A stretch of 64,000 nt of DNA from Chiua virens (lineage: Eukaryota > Basidiomycota > Agaricomycetes > Boletales > Boletaceae), in the NCBI GenBank assembly GCA_019787685.1, contig JAHNUO010000018.1:558001-622000 (forward strand). Reading direction: 5' to 3'. Of the stretch, positions 59,125-64,000 are shown in pieces. A program made the position numbers and the translations under genes. Below the pieces are notes generated by a model. That model was not told the origin of the DNA and searched no databases. It saw nothing but the letters and a program-made list of their open reading frames with translations. Each line of letters starts with the position of its first letter. The first letter of the stretch is position 1.

Positions 59125-59880
59125 TGTTACGATTCATCTTTTCTTTTACTTTTCTTGCTACTTTCACTATGCTCGATACCACAGGTATCTCCTACGTTCG
59201 ATCCGCAAGGCTTACCCTTGCCCCGGATTACTCAGCAAGGGCTCAACCCTTTGCCCCACTTTACTTACGTCTTCTTCTTCTCCCGCGCGCGCGACATCGG
59301 CTCAACCCGTTGCTCCGTTATCGCTTATCTCTCTTCGCTTCCTGATCCGATAAGGATCGCCTTCATTTCCGCTGTCATTTGGACAGCTCCCGAGTTTACC
59401 TTTTATACTTTCGTTCATCCGGCGCTCCCGCCCCGTATGACCTCTTTGGCCCTTGGTCTGTTCCGCTCTTCCTGGCCACCCTTTTGGACCAATGGTCCGT
59501 GCACTATTTCCCTAGTATAAATAGCGCGCAGTGATACCCTGTACCTTAGTCTTGATCTACGCAATCTAAGCTAGTATCACTGCTCCTCTTCGGGCCCTCC
59601 TTCAAGGCCATCCCTCGTCGCTGCGACCAACGTCCAGCATCTCGGTCCACCCCGATCACAAGGGGCAGTCTCGGTCCTTCGGGTATAGATTCCCAACAGG
59701 ATGCTCTTAGGCAACGTCCTAAGTTCTAACTCGTCTCACTGGTAGCATTACGCTGACCAGTACTCCTCCTTGAACTCTACAGCGCGCCACGTATCAAGTG
59801 GTGGTTGTTTGAGTTATCGCAGCCGCTTGGTACTTGCGCTTTTGCGTCTACGCTAGGCCCTACCCGGGACTACCGTAACA
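59125..59880 (+). repeat. 3' LTR (756 bp)
   Basis: Matches the 5' LTR along its full length except for one noticed C/T difference near its base 45. Confidence 0.95.
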
Positions 59881-59885
59881 CAACC
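59881..59885. repeat. Target-site duplication, right (CAACC)
   Basis: Repeat of 52041-52045. Confidence 0.9.
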
Positions 59886-60241
59886 GGGGTGGTTATAATC
59901 TGCAAGAGAAATTGGGATGGCCAATGACTGATTACGAGGAAGTGCGCGTAAGTAACTCACCCTTCAATCTAATTGTTCACCATATGATGAGTGGGCAGAC
60001 GTTTGTGATCCAGCTGGCCCGAGAGCACCTTTCCATCGCAAAACCATGGAGCAAGCAAAAACAAGAGAGCCTCAGGGTTGTTTTTGTCAAAGTGAGTTAA
60101 TCCGTGTCTCTGGAGAAATCAGCCCCCGACAGAACGTAGGCAAAAGAGCGGTACCCACTTTTGAACGAGTACGATGGTGATTGGGTCGTTTCTGATTTTC
60201 TGAAATTGTTCCTAAAAAACACCGTCGGGCGGGGAACCTAG
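59886..60241 (+). pseudogene. Host gene, 3' part, separated from its start by the retrotransposon
   Basis: Exon remnants are 59886-59947, 59999-60091 and 60140-60241, with GT-AG introns of 51 and 48 nt. The sequence includes QTFVIQLAREHLSIAKPW and ERYPLLNEYDGDWVVSDFLKL, ending NTVGRGT-stop. Joined to 51778-52045 it gives 174 codons with no stop. The C-terminal block resembles a small family I have seen dispersed in Agaricomycete genomes, function unknown. Confidence 0.72.
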
Positions 60242-60339
60242 CACTCTTCAGCACAAGCACAAACTATATTTTGTAACCTCACAATGTAGAGACGGGTAGT
60301 CACAAGTGAGGAATACATGTACATATACAATATTTACGT

Positions 60340-61419
60340 TCAGTCATGCCATTCTCCTGGCATTCTGCCCTTTGACTCTAAACGGTTGATGAGCACGACT
60401 GGGGGAAAGGAAGAGAGTATAGATAACGGACCTAGAGCAAGCTGGCGTGGGACGACTGAAATAAGGTACCGACCACCGATACTAAGTGCTTCAGCAATGT
60501 TGGGCATTGCAACATGCATTGCGGTCTGTGAGATGGATGGATCACCAGGATCATCCATGGTAATGTCTGCCAACGAAGTTGCCGCCGTGCTGAGGGTTTC
60601 AGCATATCTCAGCTGCTCATCAAGCTCGTACAGAGCATCCTCAAGCACCTCTAACTCCTGATTAAATGCCCATTTAGCGTGCTTGATTTTTTGGAGAATG
60701 CTGCGAAGGTTAAAATCTCGCCCCTGCTGTCGACATTGGGATTGTACAATCGATAGTCAGTGAAAGACCAAACACTTACGGTGGGCATGGGTCCGATCGA
60801 AGACGGACGAAGGAAAGGAACCTCCTGCTGGTGAGGTTAGGATCGTGCAACCCATGAAAAGAACAAGTACTTACCCTGATGGGGGGCTGCTCATGTCGAG
60901 GTGACGAATAAATATTTTCCTCCTACCGTGAGGTTAGAATCATGCAAATCATGAAAGAATAAGCACTTACGCTGAAGGGGGACAATAAGGGGGGTGCTCT
61001 GACGCCGGTCGTGATTCCTCTAGGAGCCCTGGGTCCATTGGGACAAGCCGAGGAATCTTTGGTGGGGGTGAGTGGGGGCCCGGGGCGGACGGTCCGCGAA
61101 GGGTGATTAAGGATGTATGGATGATAACGGGCGCGCTGGTACATCTTCTGACGGGAAGAACTCTGCATTGGGTGTTAGTTATGAACCTTGTGAGAACAAT
61201 TATACTCCATACCTGATTTGGGAACGAGGTATGAGATATCGTCAAGAGTGGCGTATAGCGAGCATTAACAATTAGGGGAAGGGATATTGATACCACCCCC
61301 TGGTCCGATTGACTGTAAGTTTGTATCAAGCTTGCAAAAACAATTATACTTAATTTCTGACTTGGAGGGGAATGGATTGCGATGGCGACGAATGGAATGC
61401 TATGAGTGTCATTCATCAT
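60340..61419 (-). CDS. Hypothetical protein, 5 exons
   Basis: Exons are 61419-61213, 61162-60971, 60922-60875, 60827-60780 and 60726-60340, all phase 0 joins, giving 293 residues. The N-terminal half is Pro/Ser/Arg-rich (SSSRQKMYQRARYHPYILN). The C-terminal half is helical and acidic (NLRSILQKIKHAKWAFNQEL, then EVLEDALYELDEQLRYAETL), likely a coiled coil. No family recognised. A copy of the island element lies 137 bp upstream. Confidence 0.65.
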
Positions 61420-61555
61420 TCGTTTTGAGACAACCGGAACTTGGGACAAAGACAAAGTACTACCAGTAAGTATGGGCTAGTTCGACAGAGGTGGCATATT
61501 AAAGCTAAGTGAGTGGTCGAAAGAAAAGTAACAAATTACCTAAAGTGGGTTGAAA

Positions 61556-61580
61556 TAGTGATGGCCAATTTCGAACTCAG
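61556..61580 (-). promoter_or_regulatory. Shared island element, copy c
   Basis: TAGTGATGG, CCAATTTCG, AACTCAG on the plus strand, 137 bp upstream of the gene at 60340-61419. Confidence 0.5.
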
Positions 61581-61596
61581 TTGCGGCAGCGGAGCC

Positions 61597-61613
61597 TGAA
61601 TCGATCATCACTA
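61597..61613 (+). promoter_or_regulatory. Inverted partner of the island element (copy c-prime)
   Basis: TGAATCGATCATCACTA is an inverted, imperfect copy 16 bp from copy c. Together they form an inverted pair between divergent genes (60340-61419 minus, 62070-63978 plus). Confidence 0.4.
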
Positions 61614-62069
61614 TTTATGATCGACTTTTTTGCACGACTCTTCTTTTCTCTTTCATCACCTTAGCCACCTCTGTAGCCACCTCTGTAGACTATGTAATTC
61701 GTTCGTGCAAAGATTAAGGTCAACATGGATAGTAATTTTCTTAATGAACTCAACTCCAGTACTGGTATGGGTCAAACTGCCGTACTCCATTATTGTTTAC
61801 TGAGTGATCAACTCAGTACCTGGCAACCCACTTGACGAAGATTTCTCGTGCACAGACGCAAGCAGCTAGTCCTGGTATGTCCTCCGCTATTGTTCGCTCA
61901 TGCTGTCATCAATAATTAATTCCTACATTAAACGACCAGACCGTATGATGCGACGGTAGGATCTCGCATGCTCCGAATCGTCTGCGGGTATTTATTCGCA
62001 GCTTGGTCCCATTCCCCTTTATCCAGGAATTCCAAACCCTATCGAACCCTATCACATTGCGTCATTTCA

Positions 62070-63978
62070 ATGGGAAACTTAATTAGTCGGCCGGTTCGTA
62101 TCAATGACTCTTGTTCAGAGTCTTGCGCTGATCTCGTGCAGGTACCGCTTCTGTATTTCCGTTCTCGTAATCTTGGCCTGATTTCAGCTAGCCCTACGAC
62201 AAAACCCCACCAGCCCTCTGAACTGCAAGGTCATAAGGTTTGTCTTCTCGCAGAGTCTGCCGAAGGGAACCGCTAAATATGCACAGTCTGTAGAGACATG
62301 CATTGTCGGGCTCCAGGGTGACAGGGTCGATTCTTCCATACGTCATCGACTGCAGCAGCAGGTCGACACCAACACTGCAACCAACCTGTCCATTTCTCAC
62401 CTCAAGCGGCAATGGGCGGGCAAGATCAATCTAGTCTACCCCCCTTCCAAACGCCTACACATCGATGCTATAACCCCATCCGTTTCTGACCCCGAACTGC
62501 AACGGGTGGACGAGGTCGGTCCAGCCCACTCTCCTTGCAAACCCTCATACATCGATACCGCATCCCCCTCTCCCTCTACGGCCAACCCATCCATTTCTGG
62601 CCTCAAGCGCCAACGGGTGGACGAGATCATCGATCAAGCCTACCCCCCTTCCAAACACCTACGTATTGATGCCACGACCCCATCCGTTTCAAACCTCAAG
62701 CGGCAGCGTGTGGACGAGGTCGATCCCGCGCCCCCTTCCAAACGCCTACACATTGATGCCACAACCCCATCCGTTTCTGACCCCAAACTGCAACGGGCGG
62801 ACGAGGTCGGTCCAGCCCACTCTCCTTGCAAACCCCCATACATCGATACCGCATCCCCCTCTCCCTCTACAGCCAACCCATCCGTTTCTGGCTTCAAACG
62901 CCAACGGGTGGACGAGATCATCGATCAAGCCTACCCCCCTTCCAAACACCTACGTATCGATGCCACAACCCCATCCGTTTCGAACCTCAAGCAGCAACGT
63001 GTGGACAAGGTCGATCCCGCGCCCCCTTCCAAACGCCTACACATTGATGCCACAACCCCATCCGTTTCTGACCTCAAACAGCATCACGCGGATGAAGTCG
63101 GTGTCGCCTACCCCATTGTCCTTCCGAATGAGCTCCTTCACTACATCTTCTCATTCTCTTGCGTTGACGCCCTCCGGGCCTGTACGCAAACTTCCGTCCT
63201 TTTCAGAGAGATAGCCGGACCCCTCTTTCTCGAATCCGTAGGATTCAGGCCCGGTATATCGCCTTACTGGCTTTCAGTCCGAGCGACGGATTATCCTGGC
63301 CTTCTGGTTTGGAGGCATTTAAATTCCTTTGCCTCACCTGTCAACCTCTTTTGCAGTGTGACTCAAAATTCACACCTCGCCGCTCTCGATATCTTTTTAC
63401 GAACTCCTCAGATAGCCGGAGAACTTTCCGTCTTCATCGTGTGCAGTGGAGATTCGATTTCGATGTCTTTAGCTACCAGTGCACTGTGGAGTACGAGATT
63501 AGCGCAGTGCCCTCGGGTCTCCTTCTCGCATTGCGCACCTACTCCTGCTCGACCTCCTCGTATCAGATTTCCACTGACCACAGGCGTTCCGCTCGCGCAC
63601 CTCGATGCTTTCTCAGTCGATACGCATCTCGCCTTCTCACCCCAGATGATCACCTTTACGATGACCGCCCTGTTGCACTCCCCCCTCAAAGTCTTATCCA
63701 TCCATGGTACTAGGTTTAGCAGTGCGACGTGGAAAAAATTGTTATCATCGTTGACGCTGCCTTGCTTAGAAGACCTTCGTTTGGATTGCGAGTGCCCCAT
63801 GAAGACCTTGCTAGAATTTATCAAGCGTCACCCGACCCTCTCTAGCATCTCCTCCCGTGGAAATGCAAATCGCAAGTTTTCAGCACGACATTCTCCGATC
63901 GAGCTCCCATCCCTCCGCCATCTTGATGGGCCTGCAGAGTATATTTGTACCCTCGCCAAAAACCTTCACAACCCATGA
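62070..63978 (+). CDS. F-box protein with 97-residue internal repeats
   Basis: Exons are 62070-62141 and 62188-63978, giving 620 residues. The frame is open from the short first exon (MGNLISRPVRIND) through the repeat region. About residues 105-330 consist of repeats with cores like LKRQRVDE and PPSKRLHIDATTPSVS. They are followed by a typical F-box (VLPNELLHYIFSFSCVDALRACTQTSVLFREIA) and a leucine-rich tail (SLTLPCLEDLRLDCECPMKTLLEFIKRHPTLS). F-box proteins select targets for SCF ubiquitin ligases; the target is unknown. The gene stops 23 bp from the window edge, and a further intron and exon outside cannot be excluded. Confidence 0.75.
62410..63090 (+). repeat. Higher-order tandem repeat, 291-bp period
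   Basis: The block beginning AACGGGTGGACGAGGTCGG at 62501 recurs at 62792, a shift of 291 bp (97 codons) with few changes. Each period contains three related 30-35-codon sub-units. About 2.3 periods are present, all in frame. Confidence 0.85.
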
Positions 63979-64000
63979 TCGGTAAAGTCTCTGGTGGTGT

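Larger units (their letters stand above)
52046..59880 (+). mobile_element. Full-length Ty3/gypsy chromovirus LTR retrotransposon
   Basis: A 7835-bp element: 756-bp LTRs starting TGTTAC and ending GTAACA, CAACC target duplication, gag, a frameshifted pol in the order protease, reverse transcriptase, RNase H, integrase and chromodomain, plus a C-terminal zinc-knuckle extension. I saw only one difference between the LTRs (52090 C versus 59169 T), pointing to very recent insertion. All pol motifs are intact, so it may be autonomous. A TGA at 53105-53107 interrupts an open leader frame before the gag Met and may or may not matter. Confidence 0.95.

Overview
This window is nuclear DNA of a filamentous basidiomycete, most likely an Agaricomycete. 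A Rhizoctonia/Ceratobasidium-like fungus is my best guess, by inference only. The reasons are many 45-70 nt GT-AG introns, ADE2 with a fused C-terminal AIR carboxylase domain, fungal polarity and ribosome-assembly genes, and several protein families that I recognise as expanded in Agaricomycetes. No tRNA, rRNA or CRISPR array was recognised.

Left part (1-30 kb) is mostly conserved housekeeping. It holds ADE2 (purine synthesis), divergent from RSA3 (60S assembly); a secreted aspartic-protease-like protein with damaged catalytic motifs; a multi-pass membrane protein; a 1442-residue SH3 protein of the Tea4/Bud14 polarity family; a decayed seven-helix receptor gene; TSR2 (20S pre-rRNA processing), convergent with mitochondrial malate dehydrogenase (with a 6-nt microexon); a JEN1-type carboxylate permease (14 exons); and GRC3 (polynucleotide kinase of rRNA processing). 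Two of three paralogous Ser/Thr kinases sit here. Three ribosome-biogenesis genes (RSA3, TSR2, GRC3) occur within 30 kb.

Middle part (31-42 kb): a roughly 2.3-kb unit of membrane-protein gene plus oppositely oriented alpha/beta hydrolase gene is duplicated. The right copy (34.9-37.3 kb) is intact. The left copy has collapsed into a chimera of two partial membrane-protein genes and a hydrolase stub. Then come dipeptidyl peptidase III (19 exons) and the third kinase.

Right part (42.6-64 kb) is an accessory island. Four minus-strand genes (an expanded-family protein of unknown function, a KOW-repeat Spt5-like protein, a WD40-TM protein, a small hypothetical) each have a related TAGTGAT-containing element upstream, which looks like a shared cis-element. 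A full-length, very young Ty3/gypsy chromovirus (52046-59880) lies in the island. Its 756-bp LTRs differ at one noticed base and are flanked by a 5-bp CAACC duplication. It has gag, a probable -1 frameshift site, pol with a chromodomain and an unusual zinc-knuckle C-terminal extension, and a Tf1-like self-priming signature. It inserted into a coding exon of a small host gene whose frame is continuous across the empty site. The window ends in an F-box gene with a 97-residue internal repeat.

All exon coordinates come from reading splice signals and keeping frame by eye; none is transcript-verified.
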